Below, piece after piece: positions 8,302-16,011 of a DNA stretch of 64,000 nucleotides. A program made the translations under genes and the position numbers. The notes below the pieces were generated by a model. That model saw only the letters and a list, made by a program, of their open reading frames with translations. It was not told the origin of the DNA and searched no databases. The stretch's first letter is position 1; each line of letters begins with the position of its first letter. This DNA comes from JBPYFK01 sp051984675 (GTDB lineage: Bacteria; Actinomycetota; Actinomycetes; Mycobacteriales; Pseudonocardiaceae), in contig JBPYFK010000100.1 of assembly GCA_051984675.1 (NCBI GenBank), forward strand, positions 56,581 through 120,580, written 5' to 3'.

Positions 8302-9177
8302 GTGAGCGATCCCGTGCCTCTGGATGCCGGTGCCCTGCGCGAACGGCTCGTGGACCATGGCCCGTACGCGGCGCTGGACGTGGTGACGGTGACCGGGTCG
8401 ACCAACACCGACCTGGGGGAGGAAGCCGGCCGTGGCGCCGCTGACCGCACGGTCCGCGTGGCCGAGGAGCAGACCGCTGGTCGCGGGCGCATGCGGCGAG
8501 GCTGGGTGTCGCCGCGCTACCACGGCCTGCACGTGAGCGTTCTGCTGCGGCCCGGCATCCCCAGTCAGGTCCCGCACACGTCGCTGGGGTGGGTACCGCT
8601 GCTGGCGGGCATCGCGCTCACGCAGACGGTGCGCAACCAGACCGGGCTGCGCGCGGCGCTGAAGTGGCCGAACGACCTGCTGCTGGGTGGTCCCGACGGC
8701 TGGCGCAAGGCCGCGGGCATCCTGGCGGACGCGGTGACGACCCCGGAGGGCATGGCCGTGGTGGTCGGCATCGGCGTCAACGTCCATCACCGCCCGGAGC
8801 AACTGCCCTCGGGGGCCGGGGGACTGCCCGCGACCTCGCTGGAAGCCCACGGCGTCGACGTCGACCGTCAGGAGTTCCTGGCGGCGCTGCTGTCGCAGCT
8901 GGCGGCGCTCGACGACGACTGGCGTGGCCACCACGGCGACGTGGTCGGCAGTGGCCTGCTCGCCCGCTACCAGGAGCTGTGCGGCACCCTCGGCCAGCAG
9001 GTCCGCGTGGAACTCGGGGGCCAGGACCAGCTGTGCGGCACCGCGCACGACATCGACAGCAGCGGTCGCCTGATCGTGCGGGGTGTCGACGGTGCCCTCA
9101 CGCCGGTTTCCGCCGGCGACGTCGTGCACCTGCGCCCGGCGGCGTCCGTCGAGTCCCACCCCGTCGATCCCCGGTGA
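8302..9177 (+). CDS. birA: Biotin-[acetyl-CoA carboxylase] ligase
   Basis: 291 residues from a GTG. BirA activates biotin with ATP and attaches it to the biotin carboxyl carrier domain of acyl-CoA carboxylases. Family motifs are clear: VTGSTNTDL, the biotinyl-AMP loop TAGRGRMRRGW (GRGRxxRxW), KWPNDLLLGG and KAAGILADA, with VVGIGVNVHH closing the catalytic domain and an SH3-like C-terminal domain (RLIVRGVDGALTPVSAGDVVHL). There is no N-terminal DNA-binding domain, so it is a group I ligase and not an autorepressor. It is divergent from accE, matching its role in the same pathway. Confidence 0.93.
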   Translation: MSDPVPLDAGALRERLVDHGPYAALDVVTVTGSTNTDLGEEAGRGAADRTVRVAEEQTAGRGRMRRGWVSPRYHGLHVSVLLRPGIPSQVPHTSLGWVPLLAGIALTQTVRNQTGLRAALKWPNDLLLGGPDGWRKAAGILADAVTTPEGMAVVVGIGVNVHHRPEQLPSGAGGLPATSLEAHGVDVDRQEFLAALLSQLAALDDDWRGHHGDVVGSGLLARYQELCGTLGQQVRVELGGQDQLCGTAHDIDSSGRLIVRGVDGALTPVSAGDVVHLRPAASVESHPVDPR

Positions 9178-9247
9178 GCGGGGCAGCGGGTCGCCCTGCC
9201 GGGTAACGTGATCGTCGGAGGATGCGGGGATCGTGGAGGAGGAACCG

Positions 9248-9757
9248 GTGGCGTACCCGGACAGCCTGCTGGGTGAGGACGAGCAGGTCGTCGTGCACAA
9301 GCACCCGCACTGGAAGGCGTTGGTCCTGCCGGTGCTGTCGCTGTTCGTCGTGGTCGGTGGTGGTTCGTATCTCGGGTCTCTGGCCGCGTCGCTGAGCTGG
9401 CACCTGCCGGTGTGGGTCGCGCTGGGGATCGTCGGGGGCGTCCTGCTGATCTGGCTGGTGATCGCCCCGGTGCTGCGCTGGCGCGCCACGCACTTCGTGG
9501 TCACCTCGCAGCGGTTGATGGTGCGGGAGGGTGTGTTCACCCGCACCGGTGTGGAAATCCCGATGTCACGCATCAACAGCGTGCGGTTCCGCACCGGGCT
9601 GACGGACCAGTTGCTGGGGTGCGGAACGTTGATCGTGGAGTCGGCGTCGGACGAGCCGCTAGAGTTCGACGACATCCCGAGGGTGGAGCGGGTGCAACAC
9701 CTGTTGCACCAGGAAGTGGCCACCAGCGGGCACGACGACTTCCGGGCGCACGACTAG
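9248..9757 (+). CDS. PH domain-containing membrane protein (DUF304, Rv3278c-like)
   Basis: 169 residues from the GTG at 9248, which has GGAGGAGG at ideal spacing; a GTG at 9233 lies inside that ribosome site and is less likely. After a short start (DSLLGEDEQVVVHKHPHWK) come two membrane segments (LVLPVLSLFVVVGGGSYLG and VALGIVGGVLLIWLVIAP) and a bacterial PH domain (THFVVTSQRLMVREGVFTR, PMSRINSVRF, GTLIVESASDEP). Members are inner-membrane proteins of unknown role. The gene follows birA by 70 bp on the same strand, the neighbourhood also found in mycobacteria. Confidence 0.82.
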   Translation: MAYPDSLLGEDEQVVVHKHPHWKALVLPVLSLFVVVGGGSYLGSLAASLSWHLPVWVALGIVGGVLLIWLVIAPVLRWRATHFVVTSQRLMVREGVFTRTGVEIPMSRINSVRFRTGLTDQLLGCGTLIVESASDEPLEFDDIPRVERVQHLLHQEVATSGHDDFRAHD

Positions 9758-9782
9758 AGCCACGAGATCGGCTGGATGACGC

Positions 9783-10739
9783 ATGGGACCGAGAGAGTTG
9801 GGGCTGCCGGCGCGGGTGCTGTCGCCGGAGCCGGGTGAGCTGCCGCCGGCCGTGACGATCTGGGAGGTCGGTCCGCGCGACGGCTTGCAGAACGAGCAGC
9901 AGGTCATCCCGCTGGAGGTCAAGCTCGGCTTCCTGGACCGGTTGGCTGGCGCCGGGCTGACGGTGCTGGAAGCGACGAGCTTCGTGCACCCGAAGTGGGT
10001 GCCGCAGCTCGCGGACGCGTCCGAGCTGCTGGAACGTCTGCGCCCGGCAGACGGGGTCCGCTACCCGGTGCTGGTGCCCAACGAGCGCGGCCTGGACCGG
10101 GCGTTGGAGGCCGGCGTGCGCGACATCGCGGTCTTCGCCAGCGCGACCGAGTCGTTCGCCCAGCGCAACCTCAACCGGGGGCTGCACGAGCAGTTCGAGA
10201 TGTTCGAACCGGTGCTGCGGCGCGCGGTCGCCGAAGGGCTGAATGTGCGCGGCTACCTGTCGATGGTCTTCGGCGACCCGTGGGAGGGGCCGGTCGCCGC
10301 CGAGCAGGTGGTCGAGGTCGGGCGCCGGCTGCTGGATCTGGGATGTGCCCAGCTCTCCCTGGGCGACACCATCGGTGTCGCCACTCCCGGCCAGGTGGAA
10401 GCCGTGCTGCGCGCCTTCGCCGCCGGGGGCGTGCCGTTTCACCGGTTGGGCGTGCACTTCCACGACACCTACGGGCAGGCCCTGGCCAACACCTACGCCG
10501 CCCTGCGCGCCGGTGTGTCCACAGTGGACTCATCGGCGGGTGGTCTGGGTGGCTGCCCGTACGCGAAGTCCGCGACCGGCAACCTCGCCACCGAGGACCT
10601 GGTGTGGATGCTCGACGGGCTCGGCATCGAGCACGGCGTGGACTTGGCCGCGCTGGTGGACACCAGCGTGTGGATGGCGGACCAGCTGGGCAGGCCGAGC
10701 CCGTCCCGCGTGGTCCGGGCGCTCAGCGGTCAGTCCTGA
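9783..10739 (+). CDS. mvaB: Hydroxymethylglutaryl-CoA lyase
   Basis: 318 residues. It has the HMGL-like TIM-barrel signature: TIWEVGPRDGLQNEQ with the catalytic Arg-Asp and metal-binding Asp, ATSFVHPKWVPQLADA, and LGVHFHDTYGQALANT with the metal His pair. The glycine-rich loop with catalytic Cys, GGLGGCPYAKSATGN, is also present. HMG-CoA lyase splits 3-hydroxy-3-methylglutaryl-CoA into acetyl-CoA and acetoacetate, ending leucine degradation in the cytoplasm. Length is normal. The gene starts 25 bp after the PH-domain gene and may be co-transcribed. A TCCACAGTGGAC motif lies inside it at 10518. Confidence 0.9.
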   Translation: MGPRELGLPARVLSPEPGELPPAVTIWEVGPRDGLQNEQQVIPLEVKLGFLDRLAGAGLTVLEATSFVHPKWVPQLADASELLERLRPADGVRYPVLVPNERGLDRALEAGVRDIAVFASATESFAQRNLNRGLHEQFEMFEPVLRRAVAEGLNVRGYLSMVFGDPWEGPVAAEQVVEVGRRLLDLGCAQLSLGDTIGVATPGQVEAVLRAFAAGGVPFHRLGVHFHDTYGQALANTYAALRAGVSTVDSSAGGLGGCPYAKSATGNLATEDLVWMLDGLGIEHGVDLAALVDTSVWMADQLGRPSPSRVVRALSGQS

Positions 10740-10765
10740 TACTGGCTGGAAGCGGTAACGGGGGA

Positions 10766-11215
10766 TCAGTCCCGCTCGCGGGAGCTGAAGATGCCGGTGA
10801 AGTGGAACCGCAGGACGCGTTCCGTTCCGCGATCCGCCGTGCCTGCGATGTCCACCAGGCCGAGTTCTGGCCTGCGTCGCGAGCGGCGACGCCCGGTGAC
10901 CTCCATCCCGAACCGCAGGATGTCGCCAGGGAACACCGGGGCCAGCCAGGACAGCTCCCTACCGCCGGGCGAGCCCTGGGAGGTTGAGTCGGCGAGCACG
11001 TGGTCGACGTAGGCCCGCATCCACAGTGACGCCGTGTACCAGCCGGAGGCGCACAGCCCACCGAAGATCGACGCCTTGGCGGCGTCCTCGTCCACGTGAA
11101 ACGGCTGCGGGTCGAACCGGCGGGCGAAATCGAGCATGTCCGCGCGGTCGATCTCGACCTTGCCGAGGTCGAACACGCTCCCCGGCTCTAGGTCCTCGTA
11201 CGCGATCCTGGCCAC
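10766..11215 (-). CDS. MaoC-like hotdog dehydratase
   Basis: 149 residues from a GTG at 11215; an ATG at 11236 is an alternative, and the longer upstream frame is not conserved-looking. The hot-dog fold is typical: YEDLEPGSVFDLGKVEI, then DFARRFDPQPFHVDEDAAKASIFGG, which carries the Asp-(x4)-His hydratase motif (D..PFHVDE), then GWYTASLWMRAY. MaoC-like enzymes hydrate or dehydrate enoyl-CoA or related thioesters. It is convergent with mvaB (27 bp between stops). The substrate is unknown. Confidence 0.82.
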   Translation of the reverse strand: MARIAYEDLEPGSVFDLGKVEIDRADMLDFARRFDPQPFHVDEDAAKASIFGGLCASGWYTASLWMRAYVDHVLADSTSQGSPGGRELSWLAPVFPGDILRFGMEVTGRRRSRRRPELGLVDIAGTADRGTERVLRFHFTGIFSSRERD

Positions 11216-11513
11216 CCCACCATGCTGGCACCTCATGGCCCGGCGTTCCCACGGCCGGCGTTCCACCGAGACGGTCGTCACAGTTTTCGGCCCGCTTCGG
11301 TTTTCGCGGCGGTGCGCGGGGATGCTGCCGGAGAAAGATCGGCCGAGAATCGCGGCGAACATTGCCTCGAAGATTGCCTTTCCGCATGAAACGATCGACA
11401 GTCGTCGGACGTGGCGGCCCTGGTCTGTCGGACGTGCTGGGGGCCAGGCCGCTCTTGGACTGGGGCGGGCGGTCCGGGGGTGTCCGGTGCCAACCGCGTC
11501 GAAAGGAGCGGCC

Positions 11514-12053
11514 GTGCCCAGCGACCACGCAGCTGAAGTGGACGAGCTGATGGCCGAGTACCGGCGCAGCCGGGAGCAGCTCGCGTCCGTTCAGCGGGAA
11601 CTGTCCGCCATCACGGAAACAGCGCGTAGTGGCGATGACGCGGTTCGCGTCACGGTGGGACCGCAGGGGGCGCTGCGTGACCTCACCATCACCGAGGACG
11701 CCTACCGGCGTCTCCGCCCGTCCCAGCTGGCCGCCACCATTGTCGAGTTGGCCGATACCGCCACGCGGGCTTGCGCGGCCCGGGTCGAGCGGGTTCTCGC
11801 GCCGGTACTGCCGGCCGGGGCGGACCCACAGGCCATTGTGGAAGGTCGGGCGGATCTTGACCGGGCGGAGGTGCGGCCCGCTGCCGGCACCGTGTCGCCC
11901 GCGCAGGACGCCTCCGCCCGTGATAAGGCCGCACCGGGGGACCCTTCCGGGGAAGAGATTTATGACCAGGTGAGCTGGTTGGTGGACGTGTCGGAGTCAC
12001 GCCCTCGCCGGTGCGATGACGGCATCGGGGTGGAAGAGAGGCGATCACGGTGA
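11514..12053 (+). CDS. YbaB/EbfC-family protein of the ESX toxin module
   Basis: 179 residues from a GTG at 11514 with AAAGGAGCGG upstream; a longer frame to 11136 is not needed. The N-terminal half matches the YbaB/EbfC fold: a long helix (DELMAEYRRSREQLASVQRE), a strand pair (DDAVRVTVGPQGALRDLTI) and a second helix (RPSQLAATIVELADTATRA). The C-terminal half is polar. Stand-alone YbaB binds DNA as a dimer. Versions beside WXG100 genes are frequent in actinobacterial ESX loci, perhaps as chaperones (inference). Its stop overlaps the next gene's start in a GTGA, so the two are translationally coupled. Confidence 0.75.
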   Translation: MPSDHAAEVDELMAEYRRSREQLASVQRELSAITETARSGDDAVRVTVGPQGALRDLTITEDAYRRLRPSQLAATIVELADTATRACAARVERVLAPVLPAGADPQAIVEGRADLDRAEVRPAAGTVSPAQDASARDKAAPGDPSGEEIYDQVSWLVDVSESRPRRCDDGIGVEERRSR

Positions 12054-12385
12054 GCGGTTTCCGCGCTGACGCCGATCAGCTCGCCAGGCGGGCCAGCGAG
12101 TTCGAGGACCTCGCGGGGCGCGCGCGACGTATCGCCGCGGACCTGCGGCACGCGATCGAGGCGGCTGGCGAGTGCTGGGGCCGGGACGAGGTCGGTCAGC
12201 GCTTCGCCGCCGTGCACCAGCAGCCCGCCGGCAACGCGATCGAGCACGTGGAGCAGCTTGCGGGCCAACTGCGCGCGATCGGCGCGAACTTCGCGGAAAC
12301 GGCGGCGACCTACCGGCAGGCGGACGCGGCCGGTGTAGCGGAGCTGCACCGTAGCGGCCCGGCCGGAGGGGCTGGAGGGGAGTGA
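12050..12385 (+). CDS. WXG100-like ESX substrate/partner protein
   Basis: 111 residues from the GTG of a GTGA overlap. Two long amphipathic helices (ADQLARRASEFEDLAGRARRI and EHVEQLAGQLRAIGANFAET) flank a turn where ECWGRDEVGQRF replaces the strict WxG, as in the EspA/EsxC-like subclass. The length is right for WXG100 proteins, which form helical hairpin heterodimers and are exported by type VII secretion. It lies between the YbaB-like gene and the TNT-toxin gene with tight spacing, so it probably pairs with the N-terminal helical domain of the toxin (inference). Confidence 0.75.
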   Translation: MSGFRADADQLARRASEFEDLAGRARRIAADLRHAIEAAGECWGRDEVGQRFAAVHQQPAGNAIEHVEQLAGQLRAIGANFAETAATYRQADAAGVAELHRSGPAGGAGGE

Positions 12386-12391
12386 ACGCCG

Positions 12392-14806
12392 ATGGGGATC
12401 GAACTGCCCGTGGAACTGCGGGACGTCGCGGCACGAACCGGGGTGCGTTGGCCGGTGGCCGACGAGGACAGGATGCGGGAGTCGGCGGCGGCGTGGCGGC
12501 AGGCGGCGACCTCGATCGGCCGGCTCGCGGCGGATTCCGATTTCAGCGCCGAAGGCGCGTTGAGCGCGATGTCCGGCGGTGCGGCGCACGCCGCGCGCAG
12601 GCAGTGGAACGGGTTCGTCGCGCCGGATTCCGGCCGGTTCATGGTCTCCGTGAAGGAGTGCACGGCCGCTGCCGACCGGTTAGAACACGCCGCTGAGCAG
12701 ATCGGAGCGGCGAAAGTGCGCATGGTCCGGGAGTTGGTGAACCTGGCGAAGGCCACAGACGCCACCGAGCGAGCGGCAGCGGCGGGTAGCGCGCAGGCGC
12801 TTGCGGGAGTCCACACGGCCATCAGCGCGGCATCGACGAACCTCGCGCGCGTTCACGCCGACCTGGCACGCACCGTGCAGTCGCATGCAGGAGAACCGCA
12901 CGGCGGAGCGCGGGGCGGTGGGGCGACTGCCCAATCGTCCACAGTGGAAGAGCCCTTCTTGGGGCAGGCAGGGGACCGGCGTGCGACCAGGCTGGGCGTG
13001 ACTGACCTGGAGAGTGAACCTGGCGAGGTCGGTCACCGAGGGGACACTCGGGACCTCGGCAACGCTGGAGACCTCGGCAACCCTGGAGACCGCCACGGGA
13101 GCATCGAGCAGCGCCCGGCTCCAGGAGCCGCCGGTAACGGCGCGATCGGTGGGCTCGGAGGTGCCGCAGGAACCGCCGGTAGCGCCAGAATCGCAGGGAA
13201 TGCCGAGCGCACCGGCCCCGTCGGCGCGGACACCATCGCCGCCGCCGACACCGGCCCGCTACCGGCCGCCGGCTCGGCGTCCGGCTTTGCCGACGACCCC
13301 GCCGCTGCCGGCACTTCACCGGCCACCGCGCCGCAGGCGACGCACCAGGCGTGGGCGGCGCCTGCGGCGCCTCCGGTGGATGCTTCGCCGGCCGCCTCTG
13401 GCGGCCCGGTCGGCAGCCCGACGGCCGGGCCGGGCAACGCCCCGTCGCCTGGCTCTGCCGCCTCCGGCGGCTACTTCGCGCCTCCGGTTGTCGCCGGAGA
13501 CGGCCAGCCGGCGGGGGCTCCCGGCGTCGCCGCCCCGGGGAACCCGGGCGGCGCCGGGGGAGTTGCCGGCCCCGGGGCCGGCGGGCCGCTCGGCGGCTCC
13601 GCGGCGCAGCCGCGGTCGCCCGCCGTGCCTGCGGGCCCTTACGGGCCGCCGGCGCAGCCGGGACCGGCCCCGGCCGGGCAGGCGCCAGCAGCCCAGCCCG
13701 GCTACCCGCCGCTGCGCGGCGGGTATCAGCCGGGCGTCGTGGGTGCAGGTCCGGCGAAGCCGGGGCCGGTGGCTCCCGGCCAGCCGGGTGCGCCGCACCC
13801 GGCGGGGCCGCATGAGGCCGCGCAGCGGCCGTTGCGGCAGGCGGGGCGGAACTCGGCGGTGCTGGCGTTCGTGCTGCACCAGTTCCCGATCGGGTACTTA
13901 CCGGTGGCCGCCGCCAGTGCGAGCCGGCAGTTGCCCGCGCCTCCGCCCGACCTGGATCGGGCGGCTGGCCTGCGCTTTCCGCCACAGGACCATCCGCACG
14001 CGGAGTTGGTCGACGACACCGGCGCGTTGAGCCGCGTGCACTCCGGCGAAGCGAATGCGAAGAGCGAGCCGGGTAGCCGACGCAGGACCCCATGGGGTCC
14101 AGACCAGGATGAGGCTAGCGCGAACGGCACTGATCACAGCGAGGCTGATCACAGCGACGCTGACCAGAGCGAGGCCGACCAGCGCGCGGAACTGGTAGCC
14201 GGGCACGACCCGCTGGGCGGTGAATTGTCCGAGTCCGAATGGCAGCGCAGGTACGTCGCTCGGGCGGCAGTGGATGGGCTCCGAACCGAGTACGTCTGGC
14301 CTCCCTGGGAGCAGTACCCGGAGGGTGGGCTGGAAGCGGGGCTCGCGACCGTGCTCCCGCCCGACACCGTGATCGACCGTTTCGGTGAAGGCAGTGGCCG
14401 CGTGCTCGCCCCCGGCAAGACCTCGTTCCGACGTCGATCCCTGCCCCCCGAACATCTCGACCGTCCGTATCGGCGCTACCGGGTGGTCTGCCCGCTCCCG
14501 GTGTGGCAGACGACAAGCTGCCCCTGGTTCGAGCAGCCAGGCGGCGGCACCCGGTACCGCGTCACTTACCCGGTGGACGACCTGGTCGTCATGGGTTACC
14601 TGGTGGAGATCCAGGACGCCGGCGAGCCCGCCGGCTGCGAGCGACCGGAGACCGGACCGTCGGCAGCTGGGCTGTGTGGGGGAGCGCCAGCAGATGCCGG
14701 GACATCAAGTGCTGGGACATCAAGTGCTGGGACATCAGAGGTCGAGCCGGCAGAAACCCAGCGATCAGACCCCCAGCGATCAGGCACGGAGGAGGACGAA
14801 CGGTGA
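12392..14806 (+). CDS. Type VII-exported polymorphic toxin with C-terminal TNT (NAD+ glycohydrolase) domain
   Basis: 804 residues. Residues 1-190 are a helical WXG/PPE-like export domain. Residues ~190-490 are a Gly/Ala/Pro-rich linker with pentapeptide-scale repeats. Residues ~490-545 form a small conserved-looking segment (AVLAFVLHQFPIGYLPVA). Residues ~630-745 match the TNT domain of Mycobacterium tuberculosis CpnT: TEYVWPPWEQYPEGGL, VLPPDTVIDRFGEGSGRVL, FRRRSLPPEHLDRPYRRY, VVCPLPVWQTTSCPWFEQP, then GGGTRY and DDLVVMGYLVEI. TNT hydrolyses NAD+ to nicotinamide and ADP-ribose; the Gln before PGGGT is reported as important and is kept. The stop overlaps the next start (GTGA), placing the candidate immunity gene under coupled translation. 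The target cell is unknown. Confidence 0.85.
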   Translation: MGIELPVELRDVAARTGVRWPVADEDRMRESAAAWRQAATSIGRLAADSDFSAEGALSAMSGGAAHAARRQWNGFVAPDSGRFMVSVKECTAAADRLEHAAEQIGAAKVRMVRELVNLAKATDATERAAAAGSAQALAGVHTAISAASTNLARVHADLARTVQSHAGEPHGGARGGGATAQSSTVEEPFLGQAGDRRATRLGVTDLESEPGEVGHRGDTRDLGNAGDLGNPGDRHGSIEQRPAPGAAGNGAIGGLGGAAGTAGSARIAGNAERTGPVGADTIAAADTGPLPAAGSASGFADDPAAAGTSPATAPQATHQAWAAPAAPPVDASPAASGGPVGSPTAGPGNAPSPGSAASGGYFAPPVVAGDGQPAGAPGVAAPGNPGGAGGVAGPGAGGPLGGSAAQPRSPAVPAGPYGPPAQPGPAPAGQAPAAQPGYPPLRGGYQPGVVGAGPAKPGPVAPGQPGAPHPAGPHEAAQRPLRQAGRNSAVLAFVLHQFPIGYLPVAAASASRQLPAPPPDLDRAAGLRFPPQDHPHAELVDDTGALSRVHSGEANAKSEPGSRRRTPWGPDQDEASANGTDHSEADHSDADQSEADQRAELVAGHDPLGGELSESEWQRRYVARAAVDGLRTEYVWPPWEQYPEGGLEAGLATVLPPDTVIDRFGEGSGRVLAPGKTSFRRRSLPPEHLDRPYRRYRVVCPLPVWQTTSCPWFEQPGGGTRYRVTYPVDDLVVMGYLVEIQDAGEPAGCERPETGPSAAGLCGGAPADAGTSSAGTSSAGTSEVEPAETQRSDPQRSGTEEDER
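14115..14186. repeat. Degenerate 15-bp repeats in the toxin linker (DHSEA-type)
   Basis: Around 14128-14182 a 15-bp unit (CTGATCACAGCGAGG and variants) repeats about four times and encodes DHSEADHSDADQSEADQ. It sits just upstream of the TNT domain and makes an acidic spacer. Copies have diverged by single bases, unlike the identical GTSSA repeats further downstream. Confidence 0.7.
14698..14742. repeat. 15-bp tandem repeat after the TNT domain (GTSSA)
   Basis: GGGACATCAAGTGCT occurs twice in tandem from about 14699, followed by a third partial copy, GGGACATCAGAGG. It is in frame and encodes GTSSAGTSSAGTS in the C-terminal tail after the TNT domain. It is the same period as the minisatellite in the transporter gene. 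Confidence 0.85.
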
Positions 14807-15114
14807 ACGCGGAATCCGTGGCCGGGTGGTTGGACGCGATGGGCGTGCCGCAGGAACTGGTGTCGATCGGCGCGGAGGCCGACGACGCCTGGTGCCTGGT
14901 GCGCGACGACACCGAGACCGCGGACGGCCAGCCCGCGTGGGAAGTGTTCTGGCGTGAACAGGGCAACCGGTACGACTGGGCTCGTTTCTCCAACGAGCAG
15001 GTCGCGTGCTTCTACCTGTTCGGCCGCCTCACCTGGACCCAGGCACTGCGTGGCGTCGTCGGGCCGCTCGACAGCGTCAACACCCCACCCCGGGGAATCC
15101 CGATTCAGGGTTAA
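14803..15114 (+). CDS. Small acidic protein, candidate immunity factor for the TNT toxin
   Basis: 103 residues from the GTG of a GTGA overlap with the toxin stop; GGAGGAGG lies upstream inside the toxin gene. The protein is acidic and aromatic (EVFWREQGNRYDWARFS, NEQVACFYLFGRLTW) with no signal peptide, so it is cytoplasmic. I do not recognise a named domain and it does not look like the M. tuberculosis IFT protein. Position, size, acidity and translational coupling are those of a cognate immunity protein for a basic C-terminal toxin domain. That role is inference. Its TAA stop shares bases with the stop of the convergent hisN-like gene (the sequence TTAA). Confidence 0.6.
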   Translation: MNAESVAGWLDAMGVPQELVSIGAEADDAWCLVRDDTETADGQPAWEVFWREQGNRYDWARFSNEQVACFYLFGRLTWTQALRGVVGPLDSVNTPPRGIPIQG

Positions 15115-15902
15115 GGCGCAAGCAGTCGAAGCGCGACTTCGTGCAGGAGACCGTTGGACGACAGCGCGTTGCCGCCGTCATAACGCGGGTTGCCGGACAG
15201 GTCGGTGAACCGGCCGCCGGCCTCCTCGACGATCACCTGCACCGCTGCGACGTCCCACGGATTGATCACGGGCTCGGCGGCGAGGTCGATCGCCCCCTCA
15301 GCGACCAGGCAGTGGTGCCAGAAGTCGCCGAACGCACGGTTCTCCCAGCATGCGTCCACGAGCCGCAGGTACGCCTCGCGGGAGTGGTATTCGGTCCACG
15401 TGCTCAGGTGTGTCGTGGACGAGTACGCGTCGCAGATCTCCTGGACACCGGACACCGAGATCCGCGCCGGCTCACCGCCGCCCACCGTGCTCCACGCCCC
15501 TGCACCGGTCGCGGCCCACCAGCGTCGGCCGAGCGCAGGAGCGCTGATCACGCCGACCACCGGGCGACCACCGTCGACCAGCGCGATCAGCGTCGCCCAG
15601 GCCGGAACCCCGCGCAGGAAGTTCTTCGTCCCGTCGATGGGGTCGATCACCCAGGCGCGTCCGTCGGCGGCCTCACCGCCGCGTTCCTCCCCGACGACGA
15701 CGTCCGCCGGCCGTTGCTCCGTCAGCACGGCCCGGATGGCGTCCTCCACCGCCGTGTCCGCGTCGGTGACCGGCGTGCGGTCGGGCTTGCGGTCCACGCG
15801 CAGGTCCCGTGCCCGGAAACGGGCCTCGGTGATGCGGTCGGCGACGTCGGCCATCCGCAGGGCAAACTCAAGGTCCACTTCAACGGTCGCGTTCTCTCCC
15901 AT
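15111..15902 (-). CDS. hisN: Histidinol-phosphatase / inositol monophosphatase family enzyme
   Basis: 263 residues. The Mg2+-dependent phosphatase motifs are intact: VVGEERGG (metal Glu), WVIDPIDGTKNFLRG (metal Asp pair and Thr), and INPWDVAAVQVIVEEAGG (C-terminal metal Asp). RKPDRTPVTDADTAVE near the N-terminus is typical. In actinobacteria this clade (HisN) removes phosphate from histidinol phosphate in histidine synthesis; other members act on inositol phosphate. Motif context favours HisN but does not prove it. Convergent with the candidate immunity gene, overlapping by 4 bp. Confidence 0.85.
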   Translation of the reverse strand: MGENATVEVDLEFALRMADVADRITEARFRARDLRVDRKPDRTPVTDADTAVEDAIRAVLTEQRPADVVVGEERGGEAADGRAWVIDPIDGTKNFLRGVPAWATLIALVDGGRPVVGVISAPALGRRWWAATGAGAWSTVGGGEPARISVSGVQEICDAYSSTTHLSTWTEYHSREAYLRLVDACWENRAFGDFWHHCLVAEGAIDLAAEPVINPWDVAAVQVIVEEAGGRFTDLSGNPRYDGGNALSSNGLLHEVALRLLAP

Positions 15903-16011
15903 CAGCGGAAGCCTATCGGTCGTGCCCGGGGACGGGCCGATCCCTCACGCACGGGAGCGGGTCCATGACGTCCCGCACCCTGGTCGCCACGGAATCTCTA
16001 GGCTGGAGGTC

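Noticed and set aside
10518..10529. TCCACAGTGGAC in mvaB as a promoter operator
   Set aside because: It is inside the coding region, translating S-T-V-D; better treated as part of the window-wide motif.
11136..11513. N-terminal extension of the YbaB-like gene
   Set aside because: It overlaps the divergent MaoC gene and precedes a good GTG with a ribosome site; composition is not protein-like.
15190..16011. N-terminal extension of the response regulator
   Set aside because: Antisense to hisN; the receiver domain begins right after the GTG at 16012.
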